The notes under the pieces were generated by a model, which did not search any database, had not been told where the DNA came from, and saw only the letters and a list, made by a program, of their open reading frames with translations. The position numbers and the translations under genes were made by a program. Below are positions 24,667 through 31,411 of a stretch of 31,464 bases of DNA, piece by piece. How positions within the stretch are numbered: position 1 is the first letter of the stretch; each line of letters starts with the position of its first letter. Source of the DNA: an uncultured Ruminococcus sp. (lineage in GTDB: Bacteria; Bacillota; Clostridia; Oscillospirales; Ruminococcaceae); contig CAMWXM010000005.1 of the NCBI GenBank assembly GCA_947178195.1, forward strand, positions 1-31,464, written 5' to 3'.

Positions 24667-25935
24667 TTATTTTTCAAAATATCTTAATTCACCGTCTGAT
24701 ATCGTTCCAACGGGTTTTCCCTTTAAAGTCATACCCTTGAAAGCGGAATTTCTGCCTTTTGATTTAAATTTTTCAGGATCGACCGTCCATTCTTTTTCAA
24801 TATCAGCAAGAACAATATTCGCCTTTCTTCCTACTTCTATTCTTTCCGTTTCAATCCCCAGTATTTCCCTTGGCCTTATCGACATAAGTTCGATAAGCTT
24901 TTCAAGACTGATTTTATTTGTATGATAAAGACCGCTGAGAGCTGCCGCAAGAGATGTTTCAAGTCCCACAATACCGTTAGGAGCTTTCAGAAAATCAGAT
25001 TTTTCTTCTCTTGAATGGGGCGCATGGTCGGTCACTATACAATCTATAGTTCCGTCAACAATGCCTTCTATAATTGCAAGCCTGTCCTCCTCTTCACGAA
25101 GCGGCGGATTCATACGGTAATCTGCGTCCTTTAAAAGAAGCTTTTCATCTGTCATCATAAAATAATGCGGACAGGTTTCGCAAGTCACCCTGATTCCCTG
25201 TTTTTTTGCTTTTCTTATTATACCAACACTGCCCTTTGTACTTACGTGAGCGATATGAATGCGGCAGCCGGCGGCGGAAGCAGTCAGAATTTCTCTTGCA
25301 GTAATACTATCCTCAGAGCTTCTGTCCATACCATCCACTCCAAGCCGTTCAGAAATCCTGCCCTTATTAATAATCCCCTTTCCGATAATTTTCAGATCCT
25401 CGCAATGAGAAATAACGGTCAGTCCGGCTTCCTCGGCAGCTATTATACCGTTTCTAAGCATTGTCTGGCTTTCAACAGGACGTCCGTCATCTGATACTGC
25501 GATGGCTCCTGCGGATTTAAGAAGAGCATAATTGCAAAGCTCTTCGCCTTTAAGACCTTTTGTAATGCAGCCAACAGGATAGACCCTGACTCCCAAGCCT
25601 TTTGCCTTTGTGATAATATACTGTATCGTTTCAGGATTATCTGCTTCCGGCTTTGTATTAGGCATACAGGCAACGCCGGTAAAACCTCCTGCAAGAGCAG
25701 CTCTGCAGCCTGATACTATATCTTCTTTATAAGTTAGTCCCGGGTCTCTGAAATGCACATGCATATCAAAAAGCGCAGGCATAGCGGTAAGACCCGTACA
25801 GTCTATTTCATTATCGCATTCGCATATAATATTTTCATTGATTTCTTTTATAATACCGTCAGCAATATAAATATCGCATAACTCGTCCATATTTTTATCA
25901 ACGGCACGGACATTTTTCAAAAGCAGCGAACTCAT
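24667..25935 (-). CDS. pyrC: Dihydroorotase
   Basis: The protein has 422 aa from ATG 25935 (MSSLLLKNV); the in-frame TTG at 25944 lies only two bases after GGAGG and is rejected. Dihydroorotase closes carbamoyl aspartate to dihydroorotate. The metal site of the amidohydrolase fold is complete: DMHVHFRDPG (58-67; His59 and His61), SHCEDL, HIAHVSTKG and VTDHAPHS. It is a class I enzyme, as in Bacillus. It is the first structural gene after pyrR, 5 bases past its stop. Its substrate comes from aspartate carbamoyltransferase (pyrB), missing from the window. Confidence 0.95.
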   Translation of the reverse strand: MSSLLLKNVRAVDKNMDELCDIYIADGIIKEINENIICECDNEIDCTGLTAMPALFDMHVHFRDPGLTYKEDIVSGCRAALAGGFTGVACMPNTKPEADNPETIQYIITKAKGLGVRVYPVGCITKGLKGEELCNYALLKSAGAIAVSDDGRPVESQTMLRNGIIAAEEAGLTVISHCEDLKIIGKGIINKGRISERLGVDGMDRSSEDSITAREILTASAAGCRIHIAHVSTKGSVGIIRKAKKQGIRVTCETCPHYFMMTDEKLLLKDADYRMNPPLREEEDRLAIIEGIVDGTIDCIVTDHAPHSREEKSDFLKAPNGIVGLETSLAAALSGLYHTNKISLEKLIELMSIRPREILGIETERIEVGRKANIVLADIEKEWTVDPEKFKSKGRNSAFKGMTLKGKPVGTISDGELRYFEK

Positions 25936-25940
25936 TTTTA

Positions 25941-26471
25941 TCAATCCTCCGTATAAATAGCAACGCTGTCTGAACCATCGGTTTCAGAAACGAAAACCTT
26001 AACGCTTTCTTCACGGGAAGTCGGCAGATTTTTCCCCACATAATCCGGTCTTATGGGAAGCTCTCTGTGCCCTCTGTCAACAAGAACTGCAAGCTGTATG
26101 GATTTAGGTCTGCCTCTTTCTATAAGAGCATCTATTGCAGCTCTGGTGCTGCGTCCCGTATAAAACACATCGTCTACAATAACCACATTTTTATTTTTAA
26201 CGTCAAAATCAATAACAGTTCTATCGGCGGTATCAGCAGGCTTTCTATCGTCCCGGTAAGCCGTAATGTCCAGCGCACCACAGGGAATGTTTTCATTTTC
26301 AAGCTCGGAAATTTTCAAAGCAATTCTCTGAGCCAGCGCAACTCCCCTTGAAAAAATCCCGATAACGCAAAGGTCATCCGTACCCTTATTACGTTCTAAA
26401 ATTTCATAAGTAATTCTTGCAACAGCTCTTTTCATGTTATTTTCGTCCATAATAACTGCTTTTCTTTTCAA
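25941..26471 (-). CDS. pyrR: Pyrimidine operon attenuator / uracil phosphoribosyltransferase
   Basis: The protein has 176 aa with a TTG start at 26471, preceded by AGGGGTGAT at normal spacing. The start KRKAVIMDE lines up with the PyrR family N-terminus; the next ATG (26450) would delete conserved residues. PyrR binds UMP/UTP and the pyr leader RNA to favour termination, and has weak UPRTase activity. The PRPP loop VVIVDDVFYTGRSTRAA is at 96-112. Other family motifs are SRGVALAQRI, LDITAYRDD, LVDRGHRELPIRPDYVGKNLPTS. It leads the operon and its own leader carries a PyrR box, so it is probably autoregulated. Confidence 0.96.
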   Translation of the reverse strand: MKRKAVIMDENNMKRAVARITYEILERNKGTDDLCVIGIFSRGVALAQRIALKISELENENIPCGALDITAYRDDRKPADTADRTVIDFDVKNKNVVIVDDVFYTGRSTRAAIDALIERGRPKSIQLAVLVDRGHRELPIRPDYVGKNLPTSREESVKVFVSETDGSDSVAIYTED

Positions 26472-26522
26472 ATCATCACCCCTGAATTTTTTTCATATGA
26501 TATTGAATCCTATGAAGATAAT

Positions 26523-26559
26523 AAAAAACGCTTATCCGTCCCATAAAGCAGATAAGCGT
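26523..26559 (-). terminator. pyr leader attenuator terminator
   Basis: On the - strand ACGCTTATC (26559-26551) pairs with GATAAGCGT (26536-26528), 9 perfect pairs around a 14-base loop, followed by six T (26528-26523). It lies about 50 bases before the pyrR start and downstream of the PyrR box, the position expected for UMP-dependent attenuation. Confidence 0.88.
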
Positions 26560-26626
26560 GAAAATATATTTACAGATATACCCGGATCATACAATTTATC
26601 CATATTACACCCGTTATTATTTACAC

Positions 26627-26659
26627 ACCTTGTCAACCTCACAGGATCAACTTAAAGGT
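26627..26659 (-). promoter_or_regulatory. PyrR-binding RNA hairpin (anti-antiterminator)
   Basis: In the - strand leader, GATCCTGTGAGGTTG matches the known PyrR-binding loop pattern (TCCNGNGAGGYT). It is framed by the stem ACCTT / AAGGT (26659-26655 with 26631-26627). Location in the pyr leader and upstream of a terminator makes this a confident call. An upstream strand GCAGATGCG (26680-26672) can pair with the 5' side of the terminator and the neighbouring ACAGG (26670-26666) with CCTGT of the PyrR loop, giving a nested antiterminator. Confidence 0.85.
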
Positions 26660-26746
26660 TACAGACCTGTTCGCATCTGCAATTTTATAATTTATATGCG
26701 GACAGGAACAACAGCATAAAATCATTATATATTCAACCTGATAATC

Positions 26747-26775
26747 ATTATAACATATAATTGACGATTTGTCCA
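26747..26775 (-). promoter_or_regulatory. Promoter of the pyr operon
   Basis: On the - strand TGGACA (26770-26775) and a perfect TATAAT (26747-26752) are spaced by 17 bases, with TGT before the -10 (extended -10). Transcript start is expected near 26740, giving a leader of about 268 nt to pyrR. Confidence 0.83.
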
Positions 26776-26879
26776 GCAATTTTTACAAAAAACACAAATT
26801 TTTTGACCTTCTCCCCCAGCTGCGTAGATGACACAGCATAAATATTATGCATTATCCTTGAAAAACATTACATAAGTTA

Positions 26880-26908
26880 TTGATTTTAAAAATAAAACAT
26901 GATATAAT
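26880..26908 (+). promoter_or_regulatory. Promoter of the ECF-coaX operon
   Basis: TTGATT (26880-26885), a 17-base spacer and a perfect TATAAT (26903-26908). Transcript start is expected near 26915. Confidence 0.82.
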
Positions 26909-26914
26909 ACCATA

Positions 26915-27060
26915 CGGAGGAAAACATTTACGTTTTGTAAAGAATTGGAAAATCGAGAATATTCATATGAAATTCTACGTCAATCTGAAACGGAAAATCT
27001 TTTCGCCGAATGTACTATATCCTCATTCACGAGGAATAATAACAAAGGAGGTTTTCTATT
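26915..27060 (+). promoter_or_regulatory. Structured 5' leader of the ECF-coaX operon
   Basis: About 145 nt of leader with several possible hairpins: TTTAC/GTAAA (26927-26931 and 26937-26941), an imperfect 8-bp stem at 26956-26976, and TCCTC/GAGGA (27021-27025 and 27032-27036). The CCTC of the last hairpin could instead pair with GAGG of the Shine-Dalgarno AAAGGAGG (27045-27052). No terminator is seen, so any control would be at translation. No known riboswitch class is recognised. Confidence 0.4.
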
Positions 27061-27669
27061 ATGAAAACAAAATCAAAAGCAAAGCAGATAACCATTATGG
27101 GACTGCTTGCAGCATTAATTCTTATTTTTTCAATGACCCCGATAGGCTCTATCCCCATAGGGCCGCTGGTAATTACACTTAATGTAATTCCTGTTTCGAT
27201 CGCAGCTATTGTACTAGGGCCTGTGGGCGGTATGATAATGGGCGGTTTTTTCGGATTGCTCAGCTTCCTGCAATGCTTCGGGATCGGCGTTCCTTCGGCA
27301 TTAGGCATAGCGCTGCTTGAAGAAACCGATAGTGTACTTTTTACATTTCTGTCACGATTCATTCCGAGACTGCTGACAGGTCTGGCTGTAGGACTGGTAC
27401 ACAACCTGCTTAAAAAGAAAATTAACGTCTATGCTTCGTCGGTTATTACAGGTTTTCTGACCGCATTCTTAAATACAGTTTTATTTGTGACCGCTCTTGT
27501 TCTGTTTTTTGGAAATACAGAAGAAATGCAGAAACGCATAAACGGACAGAATATATTGTTATTTATGTGTGTGTTTGTAGGATTCAATGCCGTTGCAGAA
27601 TGGATAATCACCCCTGTCATATCGGGAGCAGTGGGTTCTGCATTGTATAAATCAAAGCTTATTGAATAA
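27061..27669 (+). CDS. ECF transporter S component, probable pantothenate (PanT-like)
   Basis: The protein has 202 aa with about six hydrophobic segments, a basic N-terminus (MKTKSKAKQ), and the S-component pattern ITIMGLLAALILIFSMTPIG, VITLNVIPVSIAAIVLGPVGGMIMG and FFGLLSFLQCFG. It matches the vitamin-binding S components of ECF transporters (PF12822-like). Adjacent coaX (20 bases downstream) points to pantothenate as substrate; this is inference from context. EcfA/A'/T subunits are not in the window. RBS AAAGGAGG precedes ATG 27061. Confidence 0.85.
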   Translation: MKTKSKAKQITIMGLLAALILIFSMTPIGSIPIGPLVITLNVIPVSIAAIVLGPVGGMIMGGFFGLLSFLQCFGIGVPSALGIALLEETDSVLFTFLSRFIPRLLTGLAVGLVHNLLKKKINVYASSVITGFLTAFLNTVLFVTALVLFFGNTEEMQKRINGQNILLFMCVFVGFNAVAEWIITPVISGAVGSALYKSKLIE

Positions 27670-27689
27670 CAGATCATGGAGGTATTTTA

Positions 27690-28463
27690 ATGATTCTTGC
27701 AATAGATATCGGAAATACCAATATCGTTATAGGCGTTTTCGATAAATCTGATGATATAGTTTTTATGGAACGTGTTTCAACTAATATAATGGCGACTGCC
27801 CTTGAATATGCCGCTACTATAAAAATGGCATTTGAGGTTCATAATATAAAAATCGAAAATATTGACGGCGCTATAATTTCTTCGGTTGTACCTACCGTTA
27901 CCAATACATTCAAGCAAGCTGTTGAAAAGCTTACAGGACAAGATGTTATAGTTGTAAATCCGGGAATCAAAACAGGTCTTGCTATACGCATAGATAATCC
28001 TGCTCAGCTCGGCAGTGATCTTGTTGTAGATGCAACAGCAGGTATCAAAGAATATCCCGTTCCGCAAATCATAATAGATATGGGAACAGCAACTACCATG
28101 TCGGTTATAGACCGTAATAAATGCTATATCGGCGGAGCTATTATAACAGGCGTTCAGGTATCCTCAGATGCCCTCGTTTCCCGTGCATCACAGCTTTCCA
28201 GGGTCTCTCTGGACGCTCCGTCAAAAGTCATCGGCACAAATACTATAGACTGCATAAAAAGCGGTATGACTTATGCAAGTGCTTGTGCAGTTGACGGCAT
28301 GATAGAACGTATCGAGAAAGAACTTGGTGAAAAATGCACTGTTATCGCAACAGGCGGTATTTCTAATATAATAATTCCTCTTTGCAAACATAAAATTATT
28401 ATTGATGACACGCTTCTTTTAAAAGGACTTATTATAATTTATAAAAAAAATGCAAAAAAATAA
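27690..28463 (+). CDS. coaX: Type III pantothenate kinase
   Basis: The protein has 257 aa. CoaX phosphorylates pantothenate, the first step of CoA synthesis; it has the ASKHA fold and is not feedback-inhibited by CoA. The N-terminal phosphate loop is MILAIDIGNTNIVIGVF (Asp6, Asn9), then SSVVPT, NPGIKTGLAIRIDNPAQLGSD, IDMGTATT and GGAIITGVQVS, all standard CoaX motifs. RBS TGGAGG at good spacing. It ends 20 bases before a terminator. The pair with the ECF S component suggests a salvage unit for vitamin B5. Confidence 0.96.
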   Translation: MILAIDIGNTNIVIGVFDKSDDIVFMERVSTNIMATALEYAATIKMAFEVHNIKIENIDGAIISSVVPTVTNTFKQAVEKLTGQDVIVVNPGIKTGLAIRIDNPAQLGSDLVVDATAGIKEYPVPQIIIDMGTATTMSVIDRNKCYIGGAIITGVQVSSDALVSRASQLSRVSLDAPSKVIGTNTIDCIKSGMTYASACAVDGMIERIEKELGEKCTVIATGGISNIIIPLCKHKIIIDDTLLLKGLIIIYKKNAKK

Positions 28464-28483
28464 ATCATATTATTATTAATAGA

Positions 28484-28532
28484 GCGTCACACAAAGTACG
28501 TACAAAATGTACAGTATTTGTGCGGCGCTGCT
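28484..28532. terminator. Bidirectional terminator between coaX and ldh
   Basis: GCGTCACACAAA (28484-28495) pairs with TTTGTGCGGCGC (28517-28528), 12 positions with one mismatch and one G-U, closed by a GTAC/GTAC inner stem. TTTT follows shortly on the + strand; on the - strand the following bases are less T-rich. It sits between convergent genes. Confidence 0.75.
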
Positions 28533-28541
28533 TTTCATTTA

Positions 28542-29480
28542 TCAGATATCAAGCTTTGAAATTACATCTTTGAGAGTCGAAACTGAATTGATAAGATTCT
28601 GGTTTTCCTCTTGGCTTAAAGGTATTTCAAGAACCTTTTCAACGCCTGAGCTTCCGACGATTGCCGGCACTCCTATGCAAAGGTCGTTCAATCCGTAGTG
28701 TCCATCAAGATAACATGATACAGGCAAAACCGAATGCTCGTCTCGAATTATTGAAAGAACTATCTTCATTACAGCCATTGCAATACCGTAATATGTCGCA
28801 CCTTTTCTGTCTATTACTTCATATGCACTGTCACGGACTCCTTCGTAAATTTTTTGAAATGATATATCCTGACAGCCGGCACATAAACCGTGAAAATCTT
28901 CTAAATCTATTCCTGATACATTTGCACTGCTCCATACGGCAAGCTCACTGTCGCCGTGCTCCCCTATTATAAATGCGTGAATGCTTCTGCTATCAACACA
29001 CAGACTCTGTCCCAGACGATATTTCAGTCTTGCCGTATCAAGCACTGTTCCTGAACCTAAAACACGGTTTGCGCTTCTGCCGGAAAGCCTTATTGTACAA
29101 TAAGTTAAAATATCTACCGGATTAGAAACTACAAGGATTATACCGTCATGGTTGTATTTTGTGATATTCGGTATTATACTTTTAAATATACCAACATTTT
29201 TATTCACAATGTCAAGACGTGTTTCGTCAGGCTTCTGCGCCGCACCTGCCGTAATAATTATTAGAAAGCAATCTGATATATCTTTGTAATCTCCTGCATA
29301 TACTTTCATAGGATGAGCAAATGGCAGACCGTGGCTTATATCCATTGCTTCTCCTTCCGCTTTGGATTTATTGGCATCGATAAGGACAAGTTCCGAAAAC
29401 AGGCTTCTCTGAGTAAGAGCAAAGGCTATGGTAGCTCCGACAGCTCCGCACCCTATTACCGCACATTTTTGTTTATTCAT
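28542..29480 (-). CDS. ldh: L-lactate dehydrogenase
   Basis: The protein has 312 aa from ATG 29480 (MNKQKCAVIG), with GGAGG 8 bases upstream; an ATG at 29495 lies in the RBS and is rejected. It reduces pyruvate to L-lactate with NADH. NAD-binding GCGAVGAT (10-17) with Asp35 for NAD specificity is present. The specificity residue Gln82 (AGAAQKPDETR, with Arg88) indicates lactate rather than malate dehydrogenase. Catalytic residues Asp148, Arg151 (SGTVLDTARLKYRL) and His175 (IGEHGDSE) are intact. It is a single gene with its own promoter that overlaps the divergent promoter of the NifU-like gene. Confidence 0.94.
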   Translation of the reverse strand: MNKQKCAVIGCGAVGATIAFALTQRSLFSELVLIDANKSKAEGEAMDISHGLPFAHPMKVYAGDYKDISDCFLIIITAGAAQKPDETRLDIVNKNVGIFKSIIPNITKYNHDGIILVVSNPVDILTYCTIRLSGRSANRVLGSGTVLDTARLKYRLGQSLCVDSRSIHAFIIGEHGDSELAVWSSANVSGIDLEDFHGLCAGCQDISFQKIYEGVRDSAYEVIDRKGATYYGIAMAVMKIVLSIIRDEHSVLPVSCYLDGHYGLNDLCIGVPAIVGSSGVEKVLEIPLSQEENQNLINSVSTLKDVISKLDI

Positions 29481-29543
29481 TTTATTTTCCTCCATTCACA
29501 CTTTTTTTATTATCATAGCCGGATTTTTAAAAAAAATTCATTT

Positions 29544-29572
29544 ATTTTAAAAAAACTCTTGATAAAAGTCAA
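29544..29572 (-). promoter_or_regulatory. Promoter of ldh
   Basis: On the - strand TTGACT (29567-29572) and TAAAAT (29544-29549) with a 17-base spacer. Expected start near 29537. It overlaps the + strand promoter at 29559-29587. Confidence 0.6.
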
Positions 29573-29587
29573 AAAATGTATTATAAT
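29559..29587 (+). promoter_or_regulatory. Promoter of the NifU-like/GGGtGRT operon
   Basis: TTGATA (29559-29564), a 17-base spacer and a perfect TATAAT (29582-29587). Expected start near 29594, giving a 57-nt leader before ATG 29651. Its -35 lies inside the spacer of the divergent ldh promoter. Confidence 0.82.
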
Positions 29588-29650
29588 AAAACTATATGCT
29601 GTATTAAGATTAATTTTATGGTTTTTCTTAATAGCGAAAGGAGTAGTAAT

Positions 29651-30343
29651 ATGATATATTCTAATGAAGTAGAAAAAATGTGTCCTGTTAAACAGGGCGT
29701 AGCTCACGGCGCAGCTCCGATTCCGGAAGAAGCTAAGTGGGTAAAGGCAACTGAAATCAAAGATATTTCAGGTTTTACACACGGCATTGGCTGGTGTGCA
29801 CCTCAGCAGGGAACATGCAAGCTTTCACTTAACGTTAAAGACGGCGTTATCCAGGAAGCTCTTGTTGAAACTATCGGATGTTCAGGTATGACTCATTCAG
29901 CTGCTATGGCGTCTGAAATTCTTCCGGGCAGAACGATTCTTGAAGCTCTGAATACAGACCTTGTATGCGATGCTATCAACACTGCTATGAGAGAGCTTTT
30001 CCTCCAGATAGTTTATGGTCGTTCACAGAGCGCATTCTCCGAAGGCGGTCTTGTTATTGGCGCAGGTCTTGAAGACCTTGGAAAAGGACTTCGTTCACAG
30101 ATTGGTACAATGTACGGTACTCTTGCAAAAGGTCCTCGTTACCTCGAAATGACAGACGGTTATGTTACAGGTATTGCTCTTAACGAAGATGATGAAATTA
30201 TCGGATATAAGTTTGTGAACTTTGGCAAAATGATGGATTTCATCAAGGCAGGCGACGACGCTAATACGGCTTTTGAAAAGGCTCAGGGTCAGTACGGACG
30301 TGTTGACGATGCAGTTAAGATCATCGACCCGAGAAAAGAATAA
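29651..30343 (+). CDS. IscU/NifU-like iron-sulfur scaffold family protein
   Basis: The protein has 230 aa from ATG 29651, with AAAGGAG 7 bases upstream; an in-frame ATG at 29576 lies in the promoter and is rejected. The core GTCKLSLNVKDGVIQEALVE followed by TIGCSGMTHSAAMASEILPG (75-94) resembles the IscU/NifU scaffold centre (Cys77). The usual CGD motif is replaced by WCAPQQGTCK (Cys49, Cys56), so the cluster-binding set is not the IscU standard. Cys11 and Cys106 are further candidates. About 100 extra C-terminal residues end in VDDAVKIIDPRKE. The next gene, a GGGtGRT protein, follows after 14 bases. Codon use (GCT, CTT, GTT) and strong signals suggest high expression. The exact role is unknown. 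Confidence 0.8.
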   Translation: MIYSNEVEKMCPVKQGVAHGAAPIPEEAKWVKATEIKDISGFTHGIGWCAPQQGTCKLSLNVKDGVIQEALVETIGCSGMTHSAAMASEILPGRTILEALNTDLVCDAINTAMRELFLQIVYGRSQSAFSEGGLVIGAGLEDLGKGLRSQIGTMYGTLAKGPRYLEMTDGYVTGIALNEDDEIIGYKFVNFGKMMDFIKAGDDANTAFEKAQGQYGRVDDAVKIIDPRKE

Positions 30344-30357
30344 GGAGGATTTGTACA

Positions 30358-31356
30358 ATGGCTTTATTTGAATCATATGAAAGAAGAGAAAAGCAGATTC
30401 TCGAAGTTCTTGGACAGTACGGCATCAAGACAATTGAAGAGTGTGCTGACATCTGCAAAGAAAAAGGTCTTGATATTTATAAACTTGTTGAAAGCATTCA
30501 GCCTATCTGCTTTGAAAACGCTAAGTGGGCTTACACAGTAGGCTGCGCTATCGCTATTAAAAAAGGCTGCAAAAGAGCTGCCGATGCAGCTGCTGCAATC
30601 GGAGAGGGTCTTCAGGCTTTCTGTATCCCAGGCTCAGTTGCAGACCAGCGTAAGGTAGGTCTTGGTCACGGTAATCTGGGAAAAATGCTTCTTGAAGAAG
30701 AAACAGAATGCTTTGCATTTTTAGCAGGTCATGAATCATTTGCTGCTGCTGAAGGTGCTATCGGTATCGCTGAAAAAGCTAACAAGGTAAGAAAAAAGCC
30801 TCTCAGAGTTATTCTTAATGGTCTCGGCAAGGACGCTGCACAGATCATTGCCAGAATCAATGGATTTACATATGTTGAAACTGAAATGGATTACTATACA
30901 GGAGAAGTTAAGGAAACATTCAGAAAAGCATATTCCGATGGTTTAAGAGCTAAGGTAAACTGCTACGGCGCTAACGACGTTACAGAAGGCGTTGCTATTA
31001 TGTGGAAGGAAGGCGTTGACGTTTCTATTACCGGTAACTCAACTAACCCTACAAGATTCCAGCACCCTGTTGCAGGTACATATAAGAAAGAATGTATTGA
31101 TAAGGGTAAGAAATATTTCTCAGTTGCTTCAGGCGGCGGTACAGGACGTACTCTGCATCCTGATAATATGGCTGCTGGCCCTGCTTCATACGGTATGACC
31201 GATACTCTCGGAAGAATGCACTCTGACGCTCAGTTTGCAGGCTCTTCATCTGTACCGGCTCATGTTGAAATGATGGGACTTATCGGTATGGGCAATAACC
31301 CGATGGTAGGCGCTACAGTTGCATGCGCAGTTGCTGTTGAGGAAGCACTTAATTAA
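30358..31356 (+). CDS. GGGtGRT-family protein, function unknown
   Basis: The protein has 332 aa. It is recognised by the family-naming motif GGGTGRT at 259-265, followed by HPDNMAAGPASYGMTDTLGRMH, a highly regular and likely catalytic or ligand-binding segment. A second conserved-looking stretch is GLGHGNLGKMLLEEE (101-115), then FLAGHESFAAAEGA (121-134). Cysteines are at 32, 51, 63, 71, 89, 118, 202, 246 and 323. No signal peptide or membrane segment, so it is cytoplasmic. RBS AAGGAGG is strong and codon use resembles highly expressed genes. It is the second gene of a two-gene operon with the NifU-like protein and ends just before a terminator. I do not know its reaction. Confidence 0.9.
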   Translation: MALFESYERREKQILEVLGQYGIKTIEECADICKEKGLDIYKLVESIQPICFENAKWAYTVGCAIAIKKGCKRAADAAAAIGEGLQAFCIPGSVADQRKVGLGHGNLGKMLLEEETECFAFLAGHESFAAAEGAIGIAEKANKVRKKPLRVILNGLGKDAAQIIARINGFTYVETEMDYYTGEVKETFRKAYSDGLRAKVNCYGANDVTEGVAIMWKEGVDVSITGNSTNPTRFQHPVAGTYKKECIDKGKKYFSVASGGGTGRTLHPDNMAAGPASYGMTDTLGRMHSDAQFAGSSSVPAHVEMMGLIGMGNNPMVGATVACAVAVEEALN

Positions 31357-31378
31357 TTTAATACTTCATAAATTCATT

Positions 31379-31411
31379 AACCGGCTGTTCTTTCAGAGCA
31401 GTCGGTTTTTT
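31379..31411 (+). terminator. Terminator of the NifU-like/GGGtGRT operon
   Basis: A 13-bp stem with two G-U pairs joins 31379-31391 to 31395-31407 around a TTC loop and is followed by TTTT (six T in a row with the stem end). A classical strong intrinsic terminator. Confidence 0.92.

Larger units (their letters stand above)
26472..27060. other. 589-base divergent intergenic region pyrR / ECF-coaX
   Basis: The longest stretch without a gene. From left: the pyr leader with terminator and PyrR box (- strand), the pyr promoter, about 100 bases of AT-rich DNA between divergent promoters holding a palindrome at 26836-26850 (GCATAA-ATA-TTATGC), and then the + strand promoter and leader of the ECF-coaX operon. 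Small ORFs inside it show no RBS and no family resemblance. Confidence 0.8.

Noticed and set aside
26434..26655. + strand ORF of 73 codons in the pyr leader
   Set aside because: It has no RBS, lies opposite pyrR and its leader, and shows no family resemblance.
26880..27182. ORF of 100 codons overlapping the ECF promoter and leader
   Set aside because: Its start is inside the -35 box and it runs out of frame into the ECF gene.
29576..29650. 25-codon N-terminal extension of the NifU-like protein
   Set aside because: Its ATG lies upstream of the transcription start, in the promoter spacer; ATG 29651 has an AAAGGAG site.
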